Source of the DNA: an uncultured Gammaproteobacteria bacterium
Lineage (GTDB): Bacteria > Pseudomonadota > Gammaproteobacteria > SZUA-152
Direction of reading: 5' to 3'
DNA: 46,756 bases
NCBI GenBank assembly: GCA_913009875.1
Contig: CAJVYS010000009.1
Span: 1 to 46,756, forward strand
Part shown: in pieces, positions 17,330-25,269 of the stretch
Position numbering within the stretch: the stretch's first letter is position 1
Layout of the letters: every line of letters starts with the position of its first letter
The notes under the pieces: model-generated
What the model was told of the DNA's origin: nothing
The model's input: the letters and a program-made list of their open reading frames with translations, nothing else
Databases searched by the model: none
Position numbers and translations under genes: made by a program

Positions 17330-17491
17330 ATGGCCTTACGCGCTGAAATTGCCCATCGCGGCGTTGCGAATCTTACCAATAGACCCACTATCGGTTGCGA
17401 TTCGCGTCTGGCGATGAACAATTTCATCACGCAATCCCATTGTCCCAGAATCAATCAGAGGTTTCCGAACCCGATTACGTTGAGAGGATAG
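17330..17491 (+). CDS. Possible 53-codon small ORF between rpsF and rpsR
   Basis: An open frame from ATG 17330 ([20 protein letters not shown]) ends with TAG at 17489, immediately before the rpsR ATG, and its last codons overlap the rpsR Shine-Dalgarno. PriB occupies this place in enterobacteria, but the sequence does not look like PriB. It could be a coupling ORF or chance. Confidence 0.2.
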   Translation: MALRAEIAHRGVANLTNRPTIGCDSRLAMNNFITQSHCPRINQRFPNPITLRG

Positions 17492-17493
17492 TC

Positions 17494-17721
17494 ATGTCAC
17501 GTTTTTATCGTCGTAGAAAGTATTGCCGTTTCACGGCCGAAGGCATTAAGGAGATCGATTACAAGGATCTCAATACCCTGAAGGCCTATGTTTCCGAGTC
17601 GGGCAAGATTGTGCCCAGCCGTATTACCGGCACCAAGGCCAAGTACCAGCGTCAGCTGGCGACCGCCATCAAGCGTGCCCGCGCGCTGGCGTTGTTGCCT
17701 TACAGCGATTCCCACAAGTAA
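17494..17721 (+). CDS. rpsR: 30S ribosomal protein S18
   Basis: S18 partners S6 in the platform of the 30S subunit. The 75-aa protein starting [20 protein letters not shown] is full length, with the conserved body [23 protein letters not shown] 17494 is supported by GAGAGGA at 17482-17488; the extra 33 codons in the track ORF are upstream sequence. It is 190 bp from rpsF and upstream of the DUF2232 gene and rplI, a common gammaproteobacterial order. Confidence 0.95.
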   Translation: MSRFYRRRKYCRFTAEGIKEIDYKDLNTLKAYVSESGKIVPSRITGTKAKYQRQLATAIKRARALALLPYSDSHK

Positions 17722-17787
17722 TCGCTGGCCGGGCGGTTCGTTGCCCGGCTGTGCAGCCATGTACGAAATAAGCGCAGGTTTCGCACA

Positions 17788-18717
17788 ATGAAGGCATTGG
17801 CTTCGTTTATTCTGCGTGGTCAGAGTCAAGCCATGCTGGTGGTGGTTGGCTTCGCCGTGCTGTCGCTGGCGTTGCCGCCGTTCAGCATCCTCAGTGGTGC
17901 CGCCGTGGCGCTGGTAACCCTGCGTCACGGTATGCAGGCCGGTGTTGTGCTGATGGCCGGGGCGACACTGGCGGTGGGATTGCTGTCGGTCTTTTCGCTG
18001 GGCAACCCCGCTCCGGCGATGATGTTCCTGACGGCCCTTTGGTTGCCGCTGTGGATACTGGGTTCACTGTTGCGCGCCAGCCGTTCGCTGTCGCTGACGC
18101 TGATGGTGGCGGGTGGCCTGGGATTGCTGGGTGTGCTGTTGATGTATCTGTTGCTTGGTGATGTCGCCGGATGGTGGCATGGCATCCTGCTACAGATCTT
18201 CAACCCCGTGATGGATGAAGCCGGGCTCGCCGATCGGGACGTCATACTGGCGGCCCTGGAGAGCGTCTCCCAGGTTATGACGGGAATGATGGCGGCGGGC
18301 ATGGTGCTGAATGCCATCATCTGTCTGTTTCTGGCACGGGGCTGGCAGGCGCAGCTGTTCAACCCGGGCGGTTTCCGTGAGGAGTTTCAGCAGCTGCGCA
18401 TGGGGCGCTCGTTGTCGGGCGTCACGGTGGCCCTGGTTCTGCTGTATATGTTGCAGATGGGCGCCATTTCCAGCATGGCGGCTGACATGCTGATTGTGTT
18501 GCTGAGCCTGTACGTGTTGCAGGGTCTGGCCCTGGCGCATGCGGTGGTGGCGCTGAAGCAGCTGCACATTGGCTGGCTGATCGGGTTGTATGTTGTGGCT
18601 TTTGTCGTCTTGCCCCAGCTGATGCTGGCGGTGGCGGCAGTGGGTTTATTGGACACCTGGGTTGATCTGCGCCGGCGCTTTGCAGGGCAGGGTGCGGGAG
18701 GTACGGGAGAAGAGTAA
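17788..18717 (+). CDS. DUF2232 (YybS-like) membrane protein
   Basis: This is a 309-aa protein made almost wholly of hydrophobic segments (eight or so candidate transmembrane helices). In position (rpsR-DUF2232-rplI) and size it matches the DUF2232/YybS family seen in this cluster in many gammaproteobacteria. The function of the family is not established; a transporter-like fold has been suggested. The start is ATG 17788 after GCAGG. It is co-directional with its neighbours, 66 bp after rpsR and 57 bp before rplI, so it is likely part of the ribosomal operon. Confidence 0.85.
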   Translation: MKALASFILRGQSQAMLVVVGFAVLSLALPPFSILSGAAVALVTLRHGMQAGVVLMAGATLAVGLLSVFSLGNPAPAMMFLTALWLPLWILGSLLRASRSLSLTLMVAGGLGLLGVLLMYLLLGDVAGWWHGILLQIFNPVMDEAGLADRDVILAALESVSQVMTGMMAAGMVLNAIICLFLARGWQAQLFNPGGFREEFQQLRMGRSLSGVTVALVLLYMLQMGAISSMAADMLIVLLSLYVLQGLALAHAVVALKQLHIGWLIGLYVVAFVVLPQLMLAVAAVGLLDTWVDLRRRFAGQGAGGTGEE

Positions 18718-18774
18718 CCGCTCTTCGTTCCGGGTGACCATTGGATGAATGCAGGATTGAGAGAGACTTGAACG

Positions 18775-19221
18775 ATGAATGTCATTCTGTTGGAAAAAGT
18801 AAATAACCTCGGTGATCTGGGTGAGCAGGTCAATGTCAAGGCCGGTTATGGCCGTAACTTCCTGATCCCTCAGGGCAAGGCGGTATCTGCCACGGCGGAC
18901 AATGTGGCCAAGTTTGAGGCCCGTCGCGCGGAGCTGGAGAAGACCGCCGCCGAGAAGCTGGCCGCCGCAGAGGCGCGTAAGGTCGCCCTGGGCGAACTGA
19001 CCGTCACCATTGCCCAGAAAGCGGGCGAGGAAGGCAAGCTGTTCGGTTCCGTCGGCACGACCGATATCGCCAGCGCCATCACCGAGGCCGGTGTGGACGT
19101 CAGCAAGAGCGAGATCCGCTTGCCGGAAGGCGCCCTGCGTCATATCGGCGCATTCGAGATCGATGTCGAATTCCACACCGATGTGATCGCGACCATTGCG
19201 CTGGAAATCATTCCCGAATAA
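18775..19221 (+). CDS. rplI: 50S ribosomal protein L9
   Basis: L9 is an elongated 50S protein with two RNA-binding domains joined by a long helix. The 148-aa sequence has the typical N-terminus [20 protein letters not shown], an alanine-rich connecting helix (about 40-75) and the C-terminal domain ([16 protein letters not shown]). The start is ATG 18775. The cluster ends here with an intrinsic terminator. Confidence 0.96.
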   Translation: MNVILLEKVNNLGDLGEQVNVKAGYGRNFLIPQGKAVSATADNVAKFEARRAELEKTAAEKLAAAEARKVALGELTVTIAQKAGEEGKLFGSVGTTDIASAITEAGVDVSKSEIRLPEGALRHIGAFEIDVEFHTDVIATIALEIIPE

Positions 19222-19246
19222 GTCCTTTTGGCAGTGAAAAAAAGAG

Positions 19247-19279
19247 GCTGGCGGTGGTCGCATCGCCAGCTTTTTTTTT
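19247..19279 (+). terminator. Intrinsic terminator after rplI
   Basis: GCTGGCG (19247-19253) pairs with CGCCAGC (19264-19270), followed by nine T residues. It also has A residues upstream, so it may work in both directions. Confidence 0.85.
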
Positions 19280-19329
19280 GTCATTTTTTGGGCCGCTGAC
19301 AGCCCAATTCAGGTAAGATAATTCTATTA

Positions 19330-19569
19330 TCCTAGATTAATCAGTTGACCGCTTCGAGGTAAGTTTAAGTGCATGGTAATAAACGAATTTATCTAAAAGC
19401 CAGACTTCATCTGCCGGGTGAAAACGCTACGACCTGCCCAGTAGCTCTGAGTGCCCGCCTGGCTATGCCAAAAAACTCGTTAAGGAACAAGGCCATTAAC
19501 TCATTTTTTTGCTACGCCAGACGAACACTCAGAACCACTGAACAGGGCATTCAACTGATTAATCTAGGA
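19330..19569. repeat. 240-bp structured element with 19-bp terminal inverted repeats, abutting dnaB
   Basis: Perfect 19-bp ends TCCTAGATTAATCAGTTGA (19330-19348) and its complement (19551-19569) enclose an inner 30-bp imperfect palindrome (19434-19463 with 19516-19545) plus a further stem to an apical loop at 19484-19495. The right end carries CTAGGA, the likely ribosome-binding site for the dnaB ATG at 19572. No clear target duplication is seen. The 71-aa plus-strand ORF 19369-19584 crosses the element and looks non-coding. It fills most of the 350-bp rplI-dnaB gap. Confidence 0.75.
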
Positions 19570-19571
19570 CC

Positions 19572-20975
19572 ATGCAAGAGTTAGCCTATCCCCCCGGAAG
19601 CATTGATGTGGCCACCGAGGCATTGAAGGTGGCCCCCCAATCCATTGAGGCCGAGCAGTCCGTGCTGGGCGGCCTGATGCTGGACAACACTGCCTGGGAC
19701 AAGATTGTCGATGCCATCACGGAAGAGGATTTCTATCGCCGTGATCACCGCCTGATCTTTCGTGCCGTCGCTGCGCTAGCGGCACGCACCGAACCCTTTG
19801 ATGTGATTACCCTGTCCGAATGGCTGAACACGCAGGGTTTGCTCGATGATGCCGGGGGTTTGGCCTATCTTGGCACCCTTGCCAAGGACACACCCAGCGC
19901 CGCCAATATCGGTGCCTATGCCGCCATCGTGCGTGAACGCTCAGTGTTGCGCCAGTTGATCAGTGTCGGCAATGAAATCAGCAGCAGTGGCTATCAGACC
20001 GAGGGCCGCAGCACCGAAGAACTGCTCGATAACGCCGAGCGGCAGGTGTTCCAGATTGCCGAGCAGGGCGCACGTGGCAAACAGGGGTTTGTCGCCATCA
20101 AGGATCTGCTGGTGAAGGCGGTGGATCGTATCGACACCCTGTTTCAGCAAGACAATCCCATCACCGGCGTGCCCACCGGTTGGAATGACTTTGATGAAAT
20201 GACCTCCGGCCTGCAACGTGGCGATATGATCATCGTCGCGGGTCGCCCGTCCATGGGCAAGACCACCTTCGCCATGAACATCGCCGAGCACGCCGCCATC
20301 AAGTCCGGTCTGCCCACGGCCGTGTTCAGTATGGAAATGCCGGGCGCATCACTGGCCATGCGTATGCTCTCGTCGCTGGGGCGTATCGACCAGCATCGCG
20401 TACGCACCGGCAAGCTGGAAGACGACGATTGGCCGCGCCTGACCTCGGCGGTGGGTCTGTTGGCCGAGGCTCCCATGTTCATCGATGACACGCCGGCACT
20501 GTCACCCAACGAGCTGCGCGCCCGCGTGCGCCGTCTGGCGCGCGAGCACGGCCAGCTGGGTCTTATCGTGATCGACTATTTGCAGTTAATGCAGGTGCAT
20601 GGCTCGTCGGAGAACCGTACCAACGAAATCTCGGAAATCTCCCGCTCGCTGAAGGCCCTGGCCAAGGAGATGGATGTGCCGGTGGTGGCCCTGTCGCAGC
20701 TCAACCGCAGCCTTGAACAGCGACCCAACAAGCGCCCGGTGATGTCTGATTTGCGTGAGTCGGGCGCCATCGAGCAGGATGCCGACGTGATCGTCTTCAT
20801 CTATCGCGACGAGGTCTACAACGAAGACAGCGACAGCAAGGGCGTCGCCGAAATTATTATCGGCAAGCAGCGTAATGGCCCCATCGGCACCACGCGCCTG
20901 ACCTTCCTCGGCCAGTTCACCCGCTTTGAGAACTTTATCCACGACGTCTATTCCGACGACGAGGGTTATTCATGA
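19572..20975 (+). CDS. dnaB: Replicative DNA helicase DnaB
   Basis: This is the hexameric 5'-3' helicase of the replication fork. The protein is 467 aa, with the N-terminal collar domain (PQSIEAEQSVLGGLMLDNTA) and RecA-like C-domain: Walker A GRPSMGKTT near 230 and Walker B LIVIDYLQLM near 335. SDLRESGAIEQDADVI and IIIGKQRNGP are conserved DnaB motifs. ATG 19572 lies three bases after the structured element, whose right end supplies the AGGA. No intein or truncation is seen. The TGA overlaps the first of four mini-ORF ATGs (ATGA). Confidence 0.96.
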   Translation: MQELAYPPGSIDVATEALKVAPQSIEAEQSVLGGLMLDNTAWDKIVDAITEEDFYRRDHRLIFRAVAALAARTEPFDVITLSEWLNTQGLLDDAGGLAYLGTLAKDTPSAANIGAYAAIVRERSVLRQLISVGNEISSSGYQTEGRSTEELLDNAERQVFQIAEQGARGKQGFVAIKDLLVKAVDRIDTLFQQDNPITGVPTGWNDFDEMTSGLQRGDMIIVAGRPSMGKTTFAMNIAEHAAIKSGLPTAVFSMEMPGASLAMRMLSSLGRIDQHRVRTGKLEDDDWPRLTSAVGLLAEAPMFIDDTPALSPNELRARVRRLAREHGQLGLIVIDYLQLMQVHGSSENRTNEISEISRSLKALAKEMDVPVVALSQLNRSLEQRPNKRPVMSDLRESGAIEQDADVIVFIYRDEVYNEDSDSKGVAEIIIGKQRNGPIGTTRLTFLGQFTRFENFIHDVYSDDEGYS

Positions 20976-21030
20976 GATATTCTTCATGAAAATCTTTGCA
21001 TGAAAGGTCTTGTATGAGGAGCCTTGCATG
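20972..21030 (+). other. Tandem 14-bp repeat forming four ATGA-linked five-codon mini-ORFs
   Basis: ATG occurs at 20972, 20986, 21000, 21014 and 21028 (the alr start), exactly 14 bp apart. Each of the first four opens a frame of five codons (MRYSS, MKIFA, MKGLV, MRSLA) whose TGA overlaps the next ATG as ATGA. The first ATG overlaps the dnaB stop. The fourth unit contains the alr Shine-Dalgarno GAGGAG, and the third contains AAAGG at correct spacing for the fourth mini-ORF. Confidence 0.8.
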
Positions 21031-22113
21031 AGCCGGGCGGCACGGGCCGTCATCGACCTTTCGGCGCTTCGGCATAATCTGCAACAGGTTCGCCGTGTCG
21101 CCCCGCAGCAGCAGATCATTGCCGTTATCAAGGCCGATGCCTATGGCCACGGCATCGTACCGGTGGCACGGGCTCTGGCCGATGCCGACGTGTTCGGCGT
21201 GGCTTGTCTCGAAGAGGCGCTGAGCCTGCGTGAAGCCGGTATCGACAAGTCTATCCTATTACTGGAAGGCTTTTTTCATGCCGACGAACTGCCATTGATC
21301 CGGCACCACAAACTGCAGATAGTGGTTCATAGTGAGCACCAGTTGGACGTGCTGGCGTCACTGCCAGCGCAAGCCTTTTCTATTCCCGCCTGGCTCAAGG
21401 TGGACACAGGCATGCACCGTCTGGGGATTTTGCCGCAGGCCGTGCCGGCAGCCTGGCAGCGTCTCGCTGCATGTCCTGCCGTGGCGCCCCTGCTCGGTTT
21501 GATGACGCATCTCGCCAATGCCGATGACCGCGGTGACGATACCACCCGGCAGCAACTGGAGTGTCTGGCAGCTGTGCGTCCGGATTCTTCGATAGCCGTC
21601 TCCATCGCCAATTCCGCCGGCATCCTGGCCTGGCCCGCCTCGCATGGCGATGCGGTGAGGCCGGGCATCATGCTGTACGGGGTTTCGCCCATGCTCAACG
21701 AAACCGGGCTGCAACGTGGTCTGCGTCCCGTGATGACCCTGCAAAGCGAGTTGATCAGTATTCGCCCGTGCAAAAAGGGCGATGCCGTCGGTTATGGCGG
21801 TAGCTGGGTCTGCCCCGAGGACATGCCGGTGGGTGTGGTGGCGATGGGCTATGGTGACGGCTATCCGCGTCATGCGCCGTCCGGCACGCCGGTGCTGCTC
21901 AATGGCCGGCGGGCCGCGCTGGTCGGACGCGTCTCCATGGATATGATCTGTGTCGATCTGCGCGGTCAGCCCGATGCCGCTGTCGGTGATTCCGTCATCC
22001 TGTGGGGCGATGGACTGCCCGCGGAAGAGATTGCCGAGTACGCCACAACCATTGCCTACGCGCTGTTCTGTGGTGTGACTTCCCGCGTTAAAAAGGAAAC
22101 CATCGATGGCTAA
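21028..22113 (+). CDS. alr: Alanine racemase
   Basis: This PLP enzyme interconverts L- and D-alanine for peptidoglycan. The protein is 361 aa. The PLP lysine is K35 in VIKADAYGHG; LKVDTGMHRLG and the catalytic tyrosine region GDAVGYGGSW are present, and MGYGDGYPR and GRVSMDMICVD are conserved C-terminal motifs. The start is ATG 21028, with GAGGAG six bases upstream; the track start TTG 21010 lies in the mini-ORF array. Synteny dnaB-alr-radA is usual in gammaproteobacteria. The 3' end overlaps radA by eight bases. Confidence 0.95.
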   Translation: MSRAARAVIDLSALRHNLQQVRRVAPQQQIIAVIKADAYGHGIVPVARALADADVFGVACLEEALSLREAGIDKSILLLEGFFHADELPLIRHHKLQIVVHSEHQLDVLASLPAQAFSIPAWLKVDTGMHRLGILPQAVPAAWQRLAACPAVAPLLGLMTHLANADDRGDDTTRQQLECLAAVRPDSSIAVSIANSAGILAWPASHGDAVRPGIMLYGVSPMLNETGLQRGLRPVMTLQSELISIRPCKKGDAVGYGGSWVCPEDMPVGVVAMGYGDGYPRHAPSGTPVLLNGRRAALVGRVSMDMICVDLRGQPDAAVGDSVILWGDGLPAEEIAEYATTIAYALFCGVTSRVKKETIDG

Positions 22114-23479
22114 GGCCAAGACTAAAACCGCTTACGTCTGCAACGATTGCGGCTCAGACTATGCCAAGTGGCAGGGGCGTTGTGACGACTGTGGGGCCTG
22201 GAACACGCTGACCGAGATTCGCCTCGGCCCGGTGTCTGGCGGTGGCAGCCGCACGGCCAAGCGGCAGGGCTATGCCGGCAGCCTGTCCGCGGTCACCACG
22301 CTGGCCGACATCGACCTCACCAACGTGCCGCGCATCAGTACCGGCGTCGAGGAATTCGACCGTGTGCTGGGCGGCGGGCTGGTGCCGGGTTCGGCCGTGC
22401 TCATCGGTGGCCATCCCGGCGCAGGAAAAAGCACCCTGTTGTTGCAAGTCCTCTGTCGGCTGGCGCAGCACATGAAGGCGCTGTATGTGACCGGCGAGGA
22501 ATCCCTGCAGCAGGTGGCGATGCGTGCCCGGCGACTCGACCTGCCCGTCGACAACTTGCAGTTATTGTCGGAGACCTGTGTGGAAACCATCTGCGCCGTG
22601 GCCGAGAACCAGAAACCACAGCTGATGGTGGCGGACTCTATCCAGGTGATGCACGTGGAAGATGTTTCTTCCGCCCCGGGTGGTGTGGCGCAGGTGCGCG
22701 AGAGCGCGGCGCAAATGATCCGCTATGCCAAGCAGAGTAATACGGTGCTGATCCTCGTCGGCCATGTCACCAAGGACGGCACCCTGGCCGGCCCCAAGGT
22801 GCTGGAGCACATGATCGACTGCTCCATCATGCTCGAAGGTTCCGACGACAGCCGCTTCCGTACCCTGCGTGGTACCAAGAACCGCTTCGGTGCGGTCAAT
22901 GAACTGGGTGTGTTCGCCATGACCGAACACGGCCTGAAAGAGGTCAAGAACCCCTCGGCCATCTTCCTTTCACGCTCGGACGAGCCTGCCGCCGGCAGTG
23001 TGGTGATGGTGGTGTGGGAGGGCACGCGGCCCCTTCTGGTGGAGATACAGGCATTGGTGGATGACAGCAGCTTCGGCAATCCACGCCGCCTCGCGGTGGG
23101 GCTGGATCAAAATCGCCTGGCCATGTTGCTGGCTGTATTACACCGCCACGGCGGCCTGCAGGTGGGTGATCAGGACGTCTTCGTCAACGTTGTGGGTGGT
23201 GTGAAGGTGGTGGAGACCGGCGCCGATCTGGCCCTGCTGCTATCCATCGTTTCCAGCCTGCGTGACCGGCCTTTGCCGCATGATCTGGTGGTGTTCGGTG
23301 AAGTGGGCTTGTCGGGTGAGATCCGCCCCGTGCCCAGCGGACAGGAACGTCTCTATGAGGCGGTAAAGCATGGTTTCCGGCGCGCCATCGTGCCGTTGGC
23401 AAATTGCCCACGCGAGAAGCCCAAAGGGATGGAAGTGGTTGGTGTGAAGACCCTGGCCGAAGCGCTGGCGGCTATATGA
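22106..23479 (+). CDS. radA: DNA repair protein RadA (Sms)
   Basis: RadA is a RecA-related, DnaB-like branch-migration helicase acting in recombination repair. The 457-aa protein has a C4 zinc finger (C12, C15, C26, C29 in CNDCGSDYAKWQGRCDDCGAW), Walker A GGHPGAGKST near 105, the RadA-specific KNRFG motif (GTKNRFGAVNELG), and a C-terminal Lon-like domain (RDRPLPHDLVVFGEVGLSGE). The start is ATG 22106, inside the end of alr, indicating coupled translation. Confidence 0.96.
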   Translation: MAKAKTKTAYVCNDCGSDYAKWQGRCDDCGAWNTLTEIRLGPVSGGGSRTAKRQGYAGSLSAVTTLADIDLTNVPRISTGVEEFDRVLGGGLVPGSAVLIGGHPGAGKSTLLLQVLCRLAQHMKALYVTGEESLQQVAMRARRLDLPVDNLQLLSETCVETICAVAENQKPQLMVADSIQVMHVEDVSSAPGGVAQVRESAAQMIRYAKQSNTVLILVGHVTKDGTLAGPKVLEHMIDCSIMLEGSDDSRFRTLRGTKNRFGAVNELGVFAMTEHGLKEVKNPSAIFLSRSDEPAAGSVVMVVWEGTRPLLVEIQALVDDSSFGNPRRLAVGLDQNRLAMLLAVLHRHGGLQVGDQDVFVNVVGGVKVVETGADLALLLSIVSSLRDRPLPHDLVVFGEVGLSGEIRPVPSGQERLYEAVKHGFRRAIVPLANCPREKPKGMEVVGVKTLAEALAAI

Positions 23480-23499
23480 GGACTAAGTGCTCAGAAACG

Positions 23500-23577
23500 T
23501 AGCCTGGGTTGAGCCTGCGAAACCCGGGGGAGGCGGCATGATAAACTCCCGGGTTTCGCTACGTTCAACCCAGGCTA
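23500..23577. repeat. Long TAGCCTGGGTTGA inverted repeat
   Basis: Outer 13-bp arms TAGCCTGGGTTGA/TCAACCCAGGCTA and inner CGAAACCCGGG/CCCGGGTTTCG form a cruciform-capable element between the convergent radA and PilZ genes. A half-copy with CCTGGAT/ATCCAGG lies near 43478-43504. Confidence 0.75.
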
Positions 23578-23601
23578 TTTGCTCAGGATTAAGTAAACTC
23601 C

Positions 23602-23988
23602 TCAGACCTCAGCCCTCCCCAGCGCCGACAACTCACGATCCAGCAACTCGGCATCTCCCAGGTTCAGCTCCACCAGCCGTCGCAGGTGGCTGATACTGTC
23701 CAGGTCAATGTGTTCGCAGCGGAAGCCAATGTGGTCATTTTCAAGGTGTGATACGGAGACCTCCATACGGATCACCACTTCTTCACTGCTGTCCAGCGCA
23801 AGTTCCAGCAGGAAATGCTCGCCCGGTTGTCCGCTCCAGTCCCGCGGGGCGGCAATCAGGGCACCTTTTAGAGATAGATCGATAAGCTGGCTGCGCCAGC
23901 TGCCCTTGGCGTCAACCAGCTGCACGTCCGCATCGAAGCTAATGCGGGAAAACCGGCGTTGTTCGTTGAATTTCGAATCTTTATTCAT
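23602..23988 (-). CDS. PilZ-domain protein
   Basis: This is a single-domain 128-aa PilZ protein, expected to bind cyclic di-GMP. The signature is visible: QRRFSR with R11-xxx-R15 near the N-terminus, and DLSLKGALI (D/N-x-S-x-x-G) near 37-45. No output domain is attached, so it would act by binding a partner. The start is ATG 23988. It is transcribed toward radA; no obvious c-di-GMP enzyme lies nearby. Confidence 0.88.
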   Translation of the reverse strand: MNKDSKFNEQRRFSRISFDADVQLVDAKGSWRSQLIDLSLKGALIAAPRDWSGQPGEHFLLELALDSSEEVVIRMEVSVSHLENDHIGFRCEHIDLDSISHLRRLVELNLGDAELLDRELSALGRAEV

Positions 23989-24022
23989 GCCTGTACCTGA
24001 TATTTAGCACTGCACACTTGAC

Positions 24023-24460
24023 TCAGGGAGTCTTCGTGTCGGTCTTCTTCAGCTTGTCGAAGGAACGCATGCCGGCGATACCCAGCATACCGGTAATGAT
24101 GGTAAACATCATGCTGGAATCCATCTGCGGTGGGGCCTTGCTGGCGTCATCGAGTGTCCACAGCAGCAGCGGATAGACGATGAACTGGTAGGCGAGGGTG
24201 ACAGCGCCGATCCAGCCGATAGCCGGCCGCCAGCCGGCTTGGAACCAATTGCCCTTGGCCTCCTGCTTGTTGACCTCCATCTGGCCAATATTCTGCTCGG
24301 CGACGAGTTTGTTTTCGAGATAATCGAAATTCCGCCGCGCCTTCATGATCTCCTGTTCGGCTTCCAACCTTTCCTCGTCGGATGTGAACAGATTGTCCAG
24401 CGTATCCCCCACGGACTTGACGATATCGCCGCCGCCCAGCAGTTTTGTCATAAAGCTCAT
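24023..24460 (-). CDS. 3TM holin-like membrane protein
   Basis: The 145-aa protein has a charged N-terminal half with a heptad-like stretch (EERLEAEQEIMKARRNFDYL) followed by two or three hydrophobic segments (WRPAIGWIGAVTLAYQFIVY, MMFTIITGMLGIAG). This layout matches the 3TM holin family of phages and gene-transfer agents, whose members make membrane holes for endolysin release. Its ATG overlaps the stop of the upstream muramidase gene (ATGA), so the two are a coupled lysis pair. No capsid, tail or terminase gene is nearby. Confidence 0.8.
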   Translation of the reverse strand: MSFMTKLLGGGDIVKSVGDTLDNLFTSDEERLEAEQEIMKARRNFDYLENKLVAEQNIGQMEVNKQEAKGNWFQAGWRPAIGWIGAVTLAYQFIVYPLLLWTLDDASKAPPQMDSSMMFTIITGMLGIAGMRSFDKLKKTDTKTP

Positions 24461-24945
24461 GCGACACCTCCCAATGCACGGTTGATCCAGCCAAGCAGGT
24501 ATTTCTTCTGCGACTTGTTGCGATTACAGATATACGCGTAGCGCGCAATCTTGGCGATGGTGTAACTGGCGATGAATAACGATTCATCGGCGGCGTTGAT
24601 GGTTTTCAGTGACTGGTTGCCGATGATGCCGTCGGCGGGCTCGATTTCCAGCGCCACCTGCGCAAGCCGGCTGGCGGTGCGTACGCCCATGTTGACGGCG
24701 GTATCGAAAATATTTTCCGCGATCGCCTGTGATGTTATCTCGTCGGCACGGATACGATCCCAGTAATCGCGTTTGTAGATGTCGCGCGCCTGCTGCTCAG
24801 TCAGATTGCGGATATCGACGTTGGGATAGGCACGCTGGGAAATGCCGTACTTGGTGGCACCGCCACGGTCGGTGGGGTCGTCGGTAAACTTTGCGCCACC
24901 TTCGTGGGCAAGGGTCTTACCGATGGCCTTATTGAAATCTGCCAT
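24457..24945 (-). CDS. GH108-family muramidase (phage-type endolysin)
   Basis: The 162-aa protein has the GH108 catalytic N-terminus with HEGG (E15 the likely acid) and DPTDRGGATKYGISQ, followed by a C-terminal PG_binding_3-like region ending KKYLLGWINRAL. The family cleaves the glycan backbone of peptidoglycan. No Sec signal peptide is visible, so export would rely on the holin encoded next to it. The start ATG 24945 is preceded by GGAGT. It could be a domesticated prophage remnant or serve cell-wall turnover. Confidence 0.85.
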   Translation of the reverse strand: MADFNKAIGKTLAHEGGAKFTDDPTDRGGATKYGISQRAYPNVDIRNLTEQQARDIYKRDYWDRIRADEITSQAIAENIFDTAVNMGVRTASRLAQVALEIEPADGIIGNQSLKTINAADESLFIASYTIAKIARYAYICNRNKSQKKYLLGWINRALGGVA

Positions 24946-25110
24946 AACTTTACTCCATGAAAGTTGCTGGGACAGAGACTGTCAGGATACTTTGAGTATA
25001 GGGCTGTTGATGGTTATGCGCCATTTCCTTTAGCGTGATTTATTACCGTTGGAGGGCGGGTGTCGATACAGGAGTGGGGAGGGCGAGAATACGAAAAACT
25101 GTGCTTCTGG

Positions 25111-25180
25111 CGTAGGAGCGGCCTCAGGCCGTGATTAAGATAACCAACAATTTTATCGCGGCCTGGGGGGCACTCCTACG
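25111..25180. repeat. REP hairpin, diverged GCCTCAGGCC type
   Basis: CGTAGGAGCGGCCTCAGGCC and a partly matching partner ending CACTCCTACG. It is the main content of the 324-bp gap 24946-25269; nothing else recognised there. Confidence 0.7.
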
Positions 25181-25269
25181 GCTAATGTGCAGCGGCCCAT
25201 GCCCGATATAGTCTATCGTGGTCTGTAACTGTTCACCGATCTGTTCATCAACAAACAAGCGAGATAGTC

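Noticed and set aside
19330-19569. Integron attC site
   Set aside because: The hairpin with unpaired bases recalls attC, but no GTTRRRY/RYYYAAC core pair is in the right place, there is no integrase or cassette, and the 19-bp perfect termini do not fit.
19369-19584. 71-aa plus-strand ORF upstream of dnaB
   Set aside because: It runs through both arms of the structured element, has a GTG start without Shine-Dalgarno, overlaps the dnaB start and has no recognisable protein character.
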